Positions 25,837 through 34,753 of a DNA stretch of 64,000 nt are shown piece after piece. The first letter of the stretch is position 1. Every line of letters starts with the position of its first letter. Position numbers and translations under genes: made by a program. The notes under the pieces were generated by a model. The model had not been told where the DNA came from, made no database searches, and saw only the letters and a list, made by a program, of their open reading frames with translations. This DNA is from Billgrantia gudaonensis (GTDB taxonomy: Bacteria > Pseudomonadota > Gammaproteobacteria > Pseudomonadales > Halomonadaceae), in assembly GCF_900100195.1 (NCBI RefSeq), contig NZ_FNES01000001.1, positions 362,356-426,355 on the forward strand, given 5' to 3'.

Positions 25837-27095
25837 GCACTGCGACGCTGCCACCCGCCGAGCGCCTTGCTCGCCTCACCGTGCTGCTGGCCGAATGGCA
25901 GGGAGCATGGCGCCCCTTGCCCTTTCGGCATCGTCGCCTGCCTTGGGAAGAGCGCATGCCGGGGCTGGCGGCGATGCTGCGTGCCCTGGACGAGACAGCG
26001 CTGACCCGACTGCAGGACGCGCCTTTCGAGCACTCACCGTTGGCCGCATGGCTGCCGGTAGAGGAACTGGCGGCCCTGGTCGACCTGCCGGCGATCTCCG
26101 CCGACTCGGTCGAGCCGCCGTCCGCCTGGAGCGCACACATCGGCGGGCGCAAATGGCAGCAGATCGTCGCCTTCGCCGCGCGCATGCCAGTGGCCGCGGA
26201 CCGACCGTTGATCGAATGGTGTGCCGGCAAGGGCCATCTGGCGCGGACGCTGTCTCGCCTGCACGGATGCCATGTCACCGCCCTGGAGTGGCAGGCTTCG
26301 TTGTGCGCGGCGGGAAGATGCCTCGCCGAACGGCAGGGGGCGGACGTCGCTCTGGTCGGGCAGGACGTGATGGCCGGGGATGCCACGCGCTGGCTGGGCG
26401 GCAACGGCCACCTCGCCGCCCTGCATGCCTGCGGCGACTTGCACGTCCGGCTGATCGAACTGGCCGCCGACCACGCCGGTGCCGTCACCCTGGCTCCGTG
26501 CTGCTACCACCGCACGGCGGCCGAGCGCTATCGGCCGCTCTCGCGGTACGCACGTCGACTCACCGCCGAGCGGGGCCTGGCGCTCGCGCGTGACGATCTG
26601 ACGCTGGCCGTGCAGGAGACCGTCACCGCGCCACGGGGCGACCGACGCCGCCGCGCGCGGGCCAACGCCTGGCGGCTGGGTTTCGATGCCCTGCAACGCG
26701 AAGTGCGTGGCATCGACGCCTATCTGCCGGTGCCCAGCCTCGCCCATGGGCGACTGCCCGAGACGTTCGCCGGCTTCTGCCGCTGGGCGGCAGAGCAGAA
26801 GGGACTGGCATTGCCAGCCCGGCTGGACGCTGCACGTTTCGAACGAGAAGGGCAGCGGCGGTTGGCCGAGGTCGAACGGCTCGAGCTCGTGCGCCACCTG
26901 TTTCGCCGGCCGCTGGAGGTGTGGTTGGCGCTGGATCGACGGATGCGCCTCGAGGAAGCGGGATTTGCGGTCGAACTCGGCACCTTTTGCGCCCGCGAAC
27001 TCACGCCACGCAATCTGTTGCTGAGAGCGGAGGCCGAACCCCGAGGCAAGTCCGTTGGACGTCGCGGGTTCGCGCCTCGCCCCGGCCAGCGTTGA
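25833..27095 (+). CDS. SAM-dependent methyltransferase-like protein (Methyltransf_32 type)
   Basis: A 420-residue protein with a central Rossmann-type methyltransferase domain. The SAM-binding glycine motif is LIEWCAGKGHLAR (about residues 125-137), followed by VTALEWQASLCAAG, HACGDLHVRLIELAAD and the CCYHRT motif near 229. That layout is the Methyltransf_32 pattern. The substrate is not known; the CCY motif is shared with RNA-related relatives. The likely start is the TTG overlapping the upstream stop, since the first ATG (25956) would remove about 40 residues. Coupled to the DUF523-DUF1722 gene. Confidence 0.75.
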   Translation: MSTATLPPAERLARLTVLLAEWQGAWRPLPFRHRRLPWEERMPGLAAMLRALDETALTRLQDAPFEHSPLAAWLPVEELAALVDLPAISADSVEPPSAWSAHIGGRKWQQIVAFAARMPVAADRPLIEWCAGKGHLARTLSRLHGCHVTALEWQASLCAAGRCLAERQGADVALVGQDVMAGDATRWLGGNGHLAALHACGDLHVRLIELAADHAGAVTLAPCCYHRTAAERYRPLSRYARRLTAERGLALARDDLTLAVQETVTAPRGDRRRRARANAWRLGFDALQREVRGIDAYLPVPSLAHGRLPETFAGFCRWAAEQKGLALPARLDAARFEREGQRRLAEVERLELVRHLFRRPLEVWLALDRRMRLEEAGFAVELGTFCARELTPRNLLLRAEAEPRGKSVGRRGFAPRPGQR

Positions 27096-27180
27096 AAGCC
27101 GAGCGTTCGTGCAGCTTCGTCGTCACCTACCGTGTAGAGAGACGTACGGAACTGCCTATCGCTCGATTCCCGGGGAAAAG

Positions 27181-29700
27181 ATGAACGCTGCTCCATGGTT
27201 GGCCTCGGTATCGCTGGTTGCGTCGGTCGTGGCTCTCGCGTCGACATCTCCTCTGGGTGCGACCCCGGCCGTCGATCAGGATGCATTGTCCGAACGACGC
27301 GGGGCGCTGGTGGATCAGGTCGTCTTCACCGGCGAGGACGAGCCGGGGCGGGTCACCGGGCTGATCGAAACGGGGGCCCAGCAGGTCTTCACCCAGGGCA
27401 TATCGAGTCCCGCGGTATACCGTCGGCTGCGCGATTCGCCGGCCATCGCCCATGACCTCTCCTATGGCACCTCCAGCGAACTGACGCTCAATCCGGCGGG
27501 GCCGGAGTTCGCCGACGGCACCCTCAATCCCTTTCACGTGCCGGCCATCCGCGAGGCGCTCAACCGCCTGGTGGACCGCGACTACATCGCTCAGGAACTC
27601 TACGGCGGGCTCGCAGTGCCGCGCTTTCTACCGCTTTCCACCGCCTTCCCCGACTATGCGCGCCTGGCTGACGTCGCCCGGGAGCTCGAGCTGCGCTATG
27701 CGCATGACCCGCAAGCCGCCCGCGAGGTGATCCAGCGTGAAATGGAGACGCTCGGGGCGCAGTTGCGCGGCGGCCAGTGGCACTACGCGGGAGAGCCGGT
27801 GCGCCTGATCGTGCTGATTCGCACCGAGGACGAGCGCCGCCTGGTCGGCGATTACGTCGCCAACCTGCTGGAGGCGCAGGGTTTCGCCGTCGAGCGCCGC
27901 TATCGCACCGCCGAGGAGGCCTCGCGGATCTGGATCGCCACGGACCCGCAGGCCGGTCAGTGGCATCTCTACACCGGGAGTTGGATCACCATCGAGATCC
28001 AGCGCGATCAGGCGGAGGCGTTCAGCTTCTACTACACCCCACGAGGGCGGGCAGAGCCGCTGTGGCAGGCCTACGACCCCGCCCCGGCGTTCGATGAACT
28101 GGCCGATCGTCTGCTGCGCCGCGACTACCGGAGCTGGGAGGAGCGCCAGGCAATGATGGCCCGGGCTCTGGAACTGGCCATGCAGGATTCGGCGCGCATC
28201 TGGCTCGTCGACCAGCTCAACGCCTCGGCACGGGCCAGCAACGTCGAAGTGGCCGTGGATCTCGCCGGAGGGCTCTCCGGTTCGGCGCTGTGGCCCTATA
28301 CCCTGCGCTATACCGACCGGGTGGGCGGACGGATGGTGTTCGGTACGCCGGGGCTGTTGACCGAGCCTTGGAATCTCGTGGCCGGCAGCAACTGGATCTT
28401 CGACCGGATGATCATGCGTGCCACCCAGGATCCGGTGGCGTTACCCGATCCCTTCACCGGGCTCTATCGTCCCCAGCGCATCGCCGAGGCCGAGGTGACG
28501 GTGCAGGAAGACGTGACCGTGGAACGGACGCTCGACTGGTTGAGCGTCTCGACGGCGGAACGGATCGAGGTGCCGGAGGCGGCGTGGATCGACTGGGACG
28601 GCGAGGCGGACCGGTTCGTCACCGTCGGTGAGCAGCATGACGAGCCCGTCACCGCCCGCACGCAGGTACGCATTCGCTACGACGAAGCGATCTTCGAACA
28701 GCGCTGGCACGACGGCTCCCCACTCTCGCTCGCCGACTTCGTGCTGCCGCTGATCCTCGACTTCGAGCGTGCCGACGAGGCGAGCCCGCTGTACGACGTG
28801 GCCCACCTGCCGACCTTCGAGGCGTTCCAGCGCCACTTCCGGGGTTGGCATATCGTCTCCCGCGATCCACTGGTGGTCGAGGTCTACAGCGACCAGGTCT
28901 TCCCCGATGCCGAGACCCTGGTGGCCAGGCGTGCGCCCGCGCCACAGCCTTGGCATGTGCTGGCACTGGGGATCTTCGCCGAGCGTCACGGCGAGCTGGC
29001 GTTCTCCTCCAACAAGGCCGATCGGCTGCAAGTGGACTGGATGAGCCTGGTGGCCGGTCCCAGCGTGCCGATCCTGAAACGTCGTCTCGAGCGTGTCCGC
29101 GAGCGCGATGCCGCCCCCTATCGCGAAGTGCTGGACGGGTTTCTGGAGTCGCACGAACCCGCTGCCCGCTATCGCTCGCTTGCCGAGTGGCACGCTCGCC
29201 GCGGTCACTTCTGGGTCGGCAACGGACCCTTTCAGCTCGATTCCGTCCATCCGGTAGAGGGCAGTCTGGTACTCGAACGCTTTGCCGGCTTTCCCGATCC
29301 GGCCGACAAGTGGCTGGGGTTCTCGCGCCCGGCGATTCCCGAACTGACACTGGATGGCCCCTTGCTGGTGGAAGCCGTCTCCGGCGAGGCCGCCGATGGA
29401 CGGGCGGCAGGGTTCCAACTGACGGTGACCTTCGAGGGCAAGCCCTATCCGCCGGAAGACATCGAACGCGTGCAGTTCCTGCTCTTCGATGGACGCGGGG
29501 CTCTGGTCGAGCGCGGCGAGGCCGAACTCGATGCCGAGGGGCACTGGCGGATCGAGATCCCGAGGCCGGTGCTCGCCTCGCTGGGCGTTGGTGCGAACAG
29601 CCTGGAAGTGGCGGTGATCAGCCGCCGCGTGGCGCTGCCGGCATTCGCTTCGCATGTCTTTGCCACGGTGCCGCCCGGCGGCCTGGAGGCATCGCCATGA
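27181..29700 (+). CDS. Peptide-type ABC transporter binding protein with permuted domain order (SBP_bac_5)
   Basis: An 839-residue exported binding protein, far longer than the usual 500-600. A signal peptide covers about residues 1-29. The SBP_bac_5 landmarks appear in swapped order. Segments normally in the C-terminal half come first: VDQVVFTGEDEPGRVTGLIE (44-63), PAIREALNRLVDRDYIAQEL (121-140), and the VANLLEAQGFAVERR region (226-240). The normal N-terminal half follows from GGRMVFGTPG (382): WHDGSPLSLADFVLPLI (509-525), GNGPFQLDSV (680-689) and LVLERFAGFPDPADKW (696-711). Residues 713-839 form a beta-rich, probably Ig-like, C-terminal domain. This is a circular-permutation pattern. The start has GGGGAAAAG upstream. 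First of five overlapping transporter genes; the substrate is unknown. Confidence 0.85.
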   Translation: MNAAPWLASVSLVASVVALASTSPLGATPAVDQDALSERRGALVDQVVFTGEDEPGRVTGLIETGAQQVFTQGISSPAVYRRLRDSPAIAHDLSYGTSSELTLNPAGPEFADGTLNPFHVPAIREALNRLVDRDYIAQELYGGLAVPRFLPLSTAFPDYARLADVARELELRYAHDPQAAREVIQREMETLGAQLRGGQWHYAGEPVRLIVLIRTEDERRLVGDYVANLLEAQGFAVERRYRTAEEASRIWIATDPQAGQWHLYTGSWITIEIQRDQAEAFSFYYTPRGRAEPLWQAYDPAPAFDELADRLLRRDYRSWEERQAMMARALELAMQDSARIWLVDQLNASARASNVEVAVDLAGGLSGSALWPYTLRYTDRVGGRMVFGTPGLLTEPWNLVAGSNWIFDRMIMRATQDPVALPDPFTGLYRPQRIAEAEVTVQEDVTVERTLDWLSVSTAERIEVPEAAWIDWDGEADRFVTVGEQHDEPVTARTQVRIRYDEAIFEQRWHDGSPLSLADFVLPLILDFERADEASPLYDVAHLPTFEAFQRHFRGWHIVSRDPLVVEVYSDQVFPDAETLVARRAPAPQPWHVLALGIFAERHGELAFSSNKADRLQVDWMSLVAGPSVPILKRRLERVRERDAAPYREVLDGFLESHEPAARYRSLAEWHARRGHFWVGNGPFQLDSVHPVEGSLVLERFAGFPDPADKWLGFSRPAIPELTLDGPLLVEAVSGEAADGRAAGFQLTVTFEGKPYPPEDIERVQFLLFDGRGALVERGEAELDAEGHWRIEIPRPVLASLGVGANSLEVAVISRRVALPAFASHVFATVPPGGLEASP

Positions 29701-30821
29701 CTCGGCACGGTGCTCCCGGCAGTGCGCCCACGGCAGGTCGCGGCCGGTGGCGCGACCTGCGTCGGCTGCTGCTGTATACGGCGAAGCGACTGCTGGCGCT
29801 GTTCGTCACCGTGGTGGTGGGTGTTTACCTGACCATCGTCATCGCCAACATGGGCGGTCAGGTGGACGACCTGCGCCGCGTGCAGATCCGTAGCGAGGCC
29901 GCCGAGGCGGCGCGAGCCGATCCTGCCTTCCAGGATCTTTCCCCCGCGGAGCGCAACGAGCTGATCCAGCGCCAGGTGGCGCTCGAGGTGGAGCGGCTGC
30001 GTCTCGACGAGCCCTTTCTGGTGCGCAGCGTCGACTACCTGCAGCGAGCGTTGCGTCTCGACCTGGGGCGCGCCGAACAGATGCACAGCGACCTCGGCTC
30101 ACGGGCGGTTCGCGACATCATCGTCGAGCGGCTGCCGGCGACCCTGCTGCTGTTCGGCACCGCCAACCTGCTGATCTTTTTCGTCTCGGTATTCGTGGCG
30201 CTGTGGCTGTCACGACGCTATGGCAGTGCGCTCGACCGCAGCGTGGTCGCCTTGGCGCCCACTTCGGCAGCACCGGCCTGGTTTTACGGTATCTTTCTGA
30301 TTCTGCTGTTCGCCTTCGTGGCGCCGCTGCTGCCCGCCGGCGGCATGGTCGCGGTACCACCCCCGGAAGGGCGCTGGGCCTATGCGCTCAGCGTGGTGCG
30401 CCACTTGCTGCTGCCGGTGTCGGCAATGCTGCTCTCCCAGATATTCATTTCCATCTACTCCTGGCGCACCTTCTTCTTGATCCACTCGAGCGAAGACTAC
30501 GTGGAGATGGCCCGCGCCAAGGGGCTGCCGTCGCGTCTCATCGAACGTCGCTACATTCTGCGCCCGACGCTGGCGCCCATCGTCACCAGTTTTCTGCTGA
30601 TGCTGATCGGGCTGTGGAGTGGCGCCATCATCCTCGAGCAGGTGTTCAACTGGCCCGGGCTAGGCTCGCTGCTGTTCCAGGCCATCGGTCATCGCGACAC
30701 CCCGGTGATCATCGGCGGCGTGGTGATCTTCGCCTATCTGCTCGCGGCCACGGTCTTCCTGCTCGACATTCTCTATGCCGTGCTCGATCCGCGAGTTCGC
30801 CTTGCCGGAGGTCGGCAATGA
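29697..30821 (+). CDS. Peptide-type ABC transporter permease (DppB-like)
   Basis: A 374-residue inner-membrane permease of the DppB/OppB family. Helix 1 is at residues 31-50. An extended charged periplasmic stretch (52-140, including LSPAERNELIQRQVALEVER) precedes the conserved RLPATLLLFGTANL segment. The EAA loop reads EDYVEMARAKGLPSRLI, and the C-terminal IILEQVFNWPGLGSLLFQAI is family-typical. The ATG overlaps the binding-protein stop by 4 bases and the stop overlaps the next start by 4 bases, so the genes are translationally coupled. Confidence 0.92.
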   Translation: MTRHGAPGSAPTAGRGRWRDLRRLLLYTAKRLLALFVTVVVGVYLTIVIANMGGQVDDLRRVQIRSEAAEAARADPAFQDLSPAERNELIQRQVALEVERLRLDEPFLVRSVDYLQRALRLDLGRAEQMHSDLGSRAVRDIIVERLPATLLLFGTANLLIFFVSVFVALWLSRRYGSALDRSVVALAPTSAAPAWFYGIFLILLFAFVAPLLPAGGMVAVPPPEGRWAYALSVVRHLLLPVSAMLLSQIFISIYSWRTFFLIHSSEDYVEMARAKGLPSRLIERRYILRPTLAPIVTSFLLMLIGLWSGAIILEQVFNWPGLGSLLFQAIGHRDTPVIIGGVVIFAYLLAATVFLLDILYAVLDPRVRLAGGRQ

Positions 30822-32161
30822 GGGGAGCACTCTGGCAGACGGGCTGGCGCGAGCTGCGCCGCTACCCCTCGGCGCTCATGGGCATGGCGATCATCGCCGG
30901 CCTGTTGGTGCTGGCGCTCTACACCGTCATCGCCATTCCCTATCCCGAGGCGGTGGCCAAGTGGCGCGGCAGCGAGGCGTGGCAGGACAACCCCGTGAAT
31001 GCTGCACCGATATGGCTCGATCGCCTGGTCGGTGGCGATGCGCCGCGTACGCAAGTCGTCGCCAGCGAGGCGGCGCCGATCGAGGAACGCGTCTTCGAAG
31101 GCGGTCGCCGCCTGCGCATTCCGCTCGCCTTCGACTACGACGCAGGGGGCTTTCCCAGTGAGCTCAACCTGTTCCTGCATGCGCCCGGCCATGAGCAGCC
31201 GCCCTTCGTGCGCCTGGCGTGGCACACGCCAGATGGGCGCGAGATCGCGCTCGGAGGGCATCGCATCGGGGCAGATGAGCGCATTTCGATCTCCCAGGAC
31301 CGGGCCCTGGAGCGTCGTCTGGGCGGGCTGGCGCCGCATATCGGGCTGTTGGCCGATCCCGAGCGGGAGGAGGGACAACCGCAGGTGCTGCCAGGCCGCC
31401 ATACGCTGCTGCTGGACGTGCTGGCGTTCGACGAGACGGCAGCGTTCGACGCCGAGCTGGTGCTCTATGGCCGGGTGCACGGCATTGCCGGCACCGACCA
31501 TCAACGCCGCGAGCTGAGCCTGGCCCTGCTGTGGGGCACGCCGGTGGCGCTCGCCTTCGGCCTGCTGGCGGCGGTGGGCACCACCGTCACCACCCTGGCG
31601 ATCGCCGCCGTGGGGGTGTGGTATCGCGGCTGGGTCGATGCGACCATCCAGCGTCTCACCGAGGTCAACATGATCCTGCCGGTCCTGCCCATCCTGGTGA
31701 TGGTCGGCACCCTCTATTCGACCAGCATCTGGCTGATGCTCGGCGTAGTCGTCGTGCTGGGCATCTTCAGCGCCAGCATCAAGATGTACCGGGCGATGCT
31801 GCTGCCGATCCGCGAAGCGCCCTACATCGAGGCGGCACGCGCCTACGGGGCCAGCAACGCGCGCATCGTACTGCGCTACCTGATCCCACGCATCCTGCCG
31901 GTGTTGATCCCGACCTTCGTCACCCTGATTCCCTCCTTCGTATTCCTGGAGGCGTCGCTGGCGGTGCTGGGTCTGGGCGATCCGCTGCTGCCCACCTGGG
32001 GCAAGGTGCTCAACGATGCCCAGTCGCAGAGCGCGCTCTACAACGGCTACTACTACTGGGTGATCTCGCCGGCGTTGCTGCTGATGCTCACCGGGCTGGG
32101 CTTCGCCATGCTCGGCTTCGCGCTGGACCGCGTCTTCAACCCGCGGCTGAGGAGTCTGTGA
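30818..32161 (+). CDS. Peptide-type ABC transporter permease (DppC-like) with large periplasmic insert
   Basis: A 447-residue permease; DppC-type proteins are usually about 300. Helix 1 (residues 20-40) is followed by an insert of about 175 residues (43-218) that is beta-rich and periplasmic by topology. The family then resumes at VHGIAGTDHQRRELSLALLWG (220-240). The EAA loop is APYIEAARAYGASNARIVLRY, and the C-terminal part matches DppC (ASLAVLGLGDPLLPTWGKVL). The insert may dock the unusual binding protein (inference). The gene overlaps both neighbours. Confidence 0.9.
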   Translation: MRGALWQTGWRELRRYPSALMGMAIIAGLLVLALYTVIAIPYPEAVAKWRGSEAWQDNPVNAAPIWLDRLVGGDAPRTQVVASEAAPIEERVFEGGRRLRIPLAFDYDAGGFPSELNLFLHAPGHEQPPFVRLAWHTPDGREIALGGHRIGADERISISQDRALERRLGGLAPHIGLLADPEREEGQPQVLPGRHTLLLDVLAFDETAAFDAELVLYGRVHGIAGTDHQRRELSLALLWGTPVALAFGLLAAVGTTVTTLAIAAVGVWYRGWVDATIQRLTEVNMILPVLPILVMVGTLYSTSIWLMLGVVVVLGIFSASIKMYRAMLLPIREAPYIEAARAYGASNARIVLRYLIPRILPVLIPTFVTLIPSFVFLEASLAVLGLGDPLLPTWGKVLNDAQSQSALYNGYYYWVISPALLLMLTGLGFAMLGFALDRVFNPRLRSL

Positions 32162-33144
32162 TGAGCGAGACGCTGCTGCGCGTGGAGGAACTGGCGTTGC
32201 ACTATCGGACTCGCCAGGGGGCGGTGCGGGCGGTGGACGGCATCAGCTTCGACGTGGAGCGCAGCGAGGCGCTGGTGGTGCTCGGTGAGTCGGGCTGCGG
32301 CAAGAGCACGTTGGCCAAGACGTTGATGCGCGTGCTGCCGCGCAATGTCGGTCACCGAAGCGGACGGATCGTGCTGGGCGACGTCGAAGTGTCGGCGTTG
32401 CCCGACGAGCGTTTTCGCCGCGAGGTGCAGTGGTCGCGCATGGCATTGGTGATGCAGGCTTCCATGAACGCCCTGAATCCAGTCGTGCGGGTGGGCGAAC
32501 AGGTTGCCGAGCCGCTTCGGGTGCTGCGCGGCTGGTCGCGCAGGCGTGCCCTTGCCCGGGCCGCTGAGGTCTTCGAACTGGTGGGCGTGTCGACGGACTT
32601 CCTGGCTCGCTACCCCTTCGAGCTCTCCGGCGGCATGCGTCAGCGTGTCGTGCTGGCCATGGCGCTGATCGCCGAACCGGAACTGGTGATACTCGACGAG
32701 CCCACCTCGGCGCTCGACGTGCTGACCCAGGCGAGCATCATGAATGCGTTGAAACGCATCAAGCGCGAGCTCGGCACCAGCTTCATCCTGATCACCCACG
32801 ACGTGGCCACTTCCAGCGAATTGGCCGATCGGGTGGCGCTGATGTACGCCGGTCAGTTCGTCGAGGTCGCCGACGCCGCGCGCTTCTTCGCAGAGCCGGC
32901 TCACCCCTATTCGCAGATGCTGATGGCCAGCGTCCCGCGCCTGCATCAGCGCCTCCGCCCGGAACCGATACCCGGCCAGCCGCCGAGCCTCTTCGACCCG
33001 CCCGGCGGCTGCCGCTTCGCCGAGCGCTGCCCGCACCGCTTCGCTCGCTGCGACCGGGAACCGCCCGCCTTGCCGTTCGGCGACCGCCATAGGGTGCGCT
33101 GTTGGTTGCATGCCGATGATGCTCAGCCAGGAGACGATTCATGA
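32161..33144 (+). CDS. Peptide-type ABC transporter ATPase (DppD-like)
   Basis: A 327-residue ATPase. Walker A is GESGCGKST (about 43-51), the Q-loop is ALVMQASMNALNP, the signature is LSGGMRQRVVLAMAL, Walker B is LVILDEPTSALD and the switch is ITHDVA. The oligopeptide-ABC C-terminal domain carries four cysteines (CRFAERCPHRFARC... and CWLHAD), the iron-sulfur or structural motif of DppD/OppD proteins. Its start shares one base with the upstream stop (TGATG). Confidence 0.94.
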   Translation: MSETLLRVEELALHYRTRQGAVRAVDGISFDVERSEALVVLGESGCGKSTLAKTLMRVLPRNVGHRSGRIVLGDVEVSALPDERFRREVQWSRMALVMQASMNALNPVVRVGEQVAEPLRVLRGWSRRRALARAAEVFELVGVSTDFLARYPFELSGGMRQRVVLAMALIAEPELVILDEPTSALDVLTQASIMNALKRIKRELGTSFILITHDVATSSELADRVALMYAGQFVEVADAARFFAEPAHPYSQMLMASVPRLHQRLRPEPIPGQPPSLFDPPGGCRFAERCPHRFARCDREPPALPFGDRHRVRCWLHADDAQPGDDS

Positions 33145-34151
33145 GTTCGCCCCCCATCCCGACTGCAGGCGACGAACCGGCGCACTTGATCGCCGCCCGC
33201 AACCTGCACACCTGGTTCGAACTGCGTCAGTGGGGGTTTCTGCGGGTGGGTGCGGTGCATGCGGTGGACGGCGTCGATTTCGCGCTGGCTCGCGGCGAAT
33301 CCGTGGCTTTCGTCGGGGAGAGCGGCTGCGGCAAGAGCACGCTGGCGCGCACCCTGCTCGGATTGCATCGCCCGACCCGCGGCGAGGTTCGCTTCGCCGG
33401 CCGCTCGCTCGGCACGCTGAGCGGTCGCCAACTCAAGGCGTATCGGGCCGAGGTGGGCTACGTGCAGCAGGATCCCTACGGGGCGCTGCCGCCGTTTCTC
33501 GACGTGCGGCGCATCCTCGCCGAGCCGTTGATCGTGCATGGCGTGGGCGCTCGCAGCGAGCGCGAACGGCGCATCCGCACGGCGCTGGAGGAGGTCCGCC
33601 TGTCGCCGGCCGACGAGTACCTGGGCAAGTTTCCCCATATGCTCAGCGGCGGCCAGCAGCAGCGGGTGGTGATCGCCCGGGCGCTGATTCTCGCCCCGCG
33701 GCTGGTCGTCGCCGACGAGCCGGTCTCCATGCTCGACGCCTCGGTGCGGGTGGAGATCCTCGAGCTGCTGCGGCGCATCCAGCAGGAGCGCGAGCTGACG
33801 CTGGCCTTCATCACCCATGACCTCTCCACCGTGCGTCATTACGCCGAACGCATCTTCGTCATGTACGCCGGCCGGGTGGTGGAGAGCGCTGCGGTGGACG
33901 ACCTGCTCGATCACCCGCAGCATCCCTATACCCAGGCGCTGCTCGCGGCGCTGGCCGATCCCGACGCGGCCAACGCCACCCGGCTGCGCGAGGTACCCGC
34001 CGGCGAGCCGCCGAGCCTGCTGCGGCCGCCGGCGGGGTGCCGCTTCCACCCGCGCTGCCCGCACTTCATGGCCGGGCTGTGCGACCGCGACGACCCGCCC
34101 GAGTTCGAGCCTCGAAGTGGTCATCGCTCGGCTTGCTGGCTGCATCGCTGA
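33141..34151 (+). CDS. Peptide-type ABC transporter ATPase (DppF-like)
   Basis: A 336-residue ATPase partner of the preceding gene. It has a family-typical start (NLHTWFELRQWGFLRVGAVHAVDGVDF), Walker A GESGCGKST, the Q-loop region YVQQDPYGALPP, the signature [15 protein letters not shown], Walker B LVVADEPVSMLD and the switch ITHDLSTV. The C-terminal four-cysteine motif (CRFHPRCPHFMAGLC...CWLHR) is present. Overlaps the upstream gene by 4 bases and closes the five-gene operon. Confidence 0.94.
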   Translation: MSSPPIPTAGDEPAHLIAARNLHTWFELRQWGFLRVGAVHAVDGVDFALARGESVAFVGESGCGKSTLARTLLGLHRPTRGEVRFAGRSLGTLSGRQLKAYRAEVGYVQQDPYGALPPFLDVRRILAEPLIVHGVGARSERERRIRTALEEVRLSPADEYLGKFPHMLSGGQQQRVVIARALILAPRLVVADEPVSMLDASVRVEILELLRRIQQERELTLAFITHDLSTVRHYAERIFVMYAGRVVESAAVDDLLDHPQHPYTQALLAALADPDAANATRLREVPAGEPPSLLRPPAGCRFHPRCPHFMAGLCDRDDPPEFEPRSGHRSACWLHR

Positions 34152-34214
34152 GCAGTGGCGGCTGGCTACACTGAATGGGCAATTCGACGAAGCGGGACCC
34201 TCGGGAGGTATGCC

Positions 34215-34649
34215 ATGAGCAATGCACAGAGCTATCGGGGCAGCTGTTTCTGCGGCGCCGTGCAGGTGGAGGTGAGCGGTGAGCCGGCCGGCATGGGCTA
34301 CTGCCACTGCGAATCGTGCCGGCACTGGTCGGCGGGGCCGGTGAACGCCTTCACCTTGTGGGAGCCGGACGCCGTACGGGTCACCCAGGGGGCCGACAAC
34401 CTGGCGAGCTACAGTCGGACGCCGGCTAGCCGGCGCATGTGGTGCCAGACCTGCGGAGGGCACGTGATGACCGAGCATCCCCAGATGGGATTGATCGACG
34501 TCTATGCGGCGGTCATGCCCGACTTTCCATTCGCGCCGGGGCTGCACGTCCACTATCAGGAGTCGGTGCTGCCGCTGCGCGACGGTCTGCCCAAGATGCG
34601 GGACGTGCCGGCGGAAATGGGTGGCTCGGGGCAGACGCTGGATGAATGA
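34215..34649 (+). CDS. GFA/CENP-V family zinc protein
   Basis: A 144-residue protein of the glutathione-dependent formaldehyde-activating enzyme (Gfa/CENP-V) fold. Zinc-binding cysteines appear as GSCFCGAVQVEVSG (Cys11, Cys13), YCHCESCRHWS (Cys29, 31, 34) and WCQTCGGH near residue 77-80. The proposed reaction for true Gfa is contested and this member has no formaldehyde-pathway neighbours, so the substrate is unknown. The start at 34215 has GGGAGG about 5 bases upstream. Confidence 0.87.
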   Translation: MSNAQSYRGSCFCGAVQVEVSGEPAGMGYCHCESCRHWSAGPVNAFTLWEPDAVRVTQGADNLASYSRTPASRRMWCQTCGGHVMTEHPQMGLIDVYAAVMPDFPFAPGLHVHYQESVLPLRDGLPKMRDVPAEMGGSGQTLDE

Positions 34650-34753
34650 GGCAATGCCCAGGGCAACGACCGGGCGGCGATGAGTAAGGCGCGTTGCCCG
34701 GTTGTCGCCGGCTGCCGAGAGCACCGTTGCGTGACCGCGGACGAGGGGTCCGG

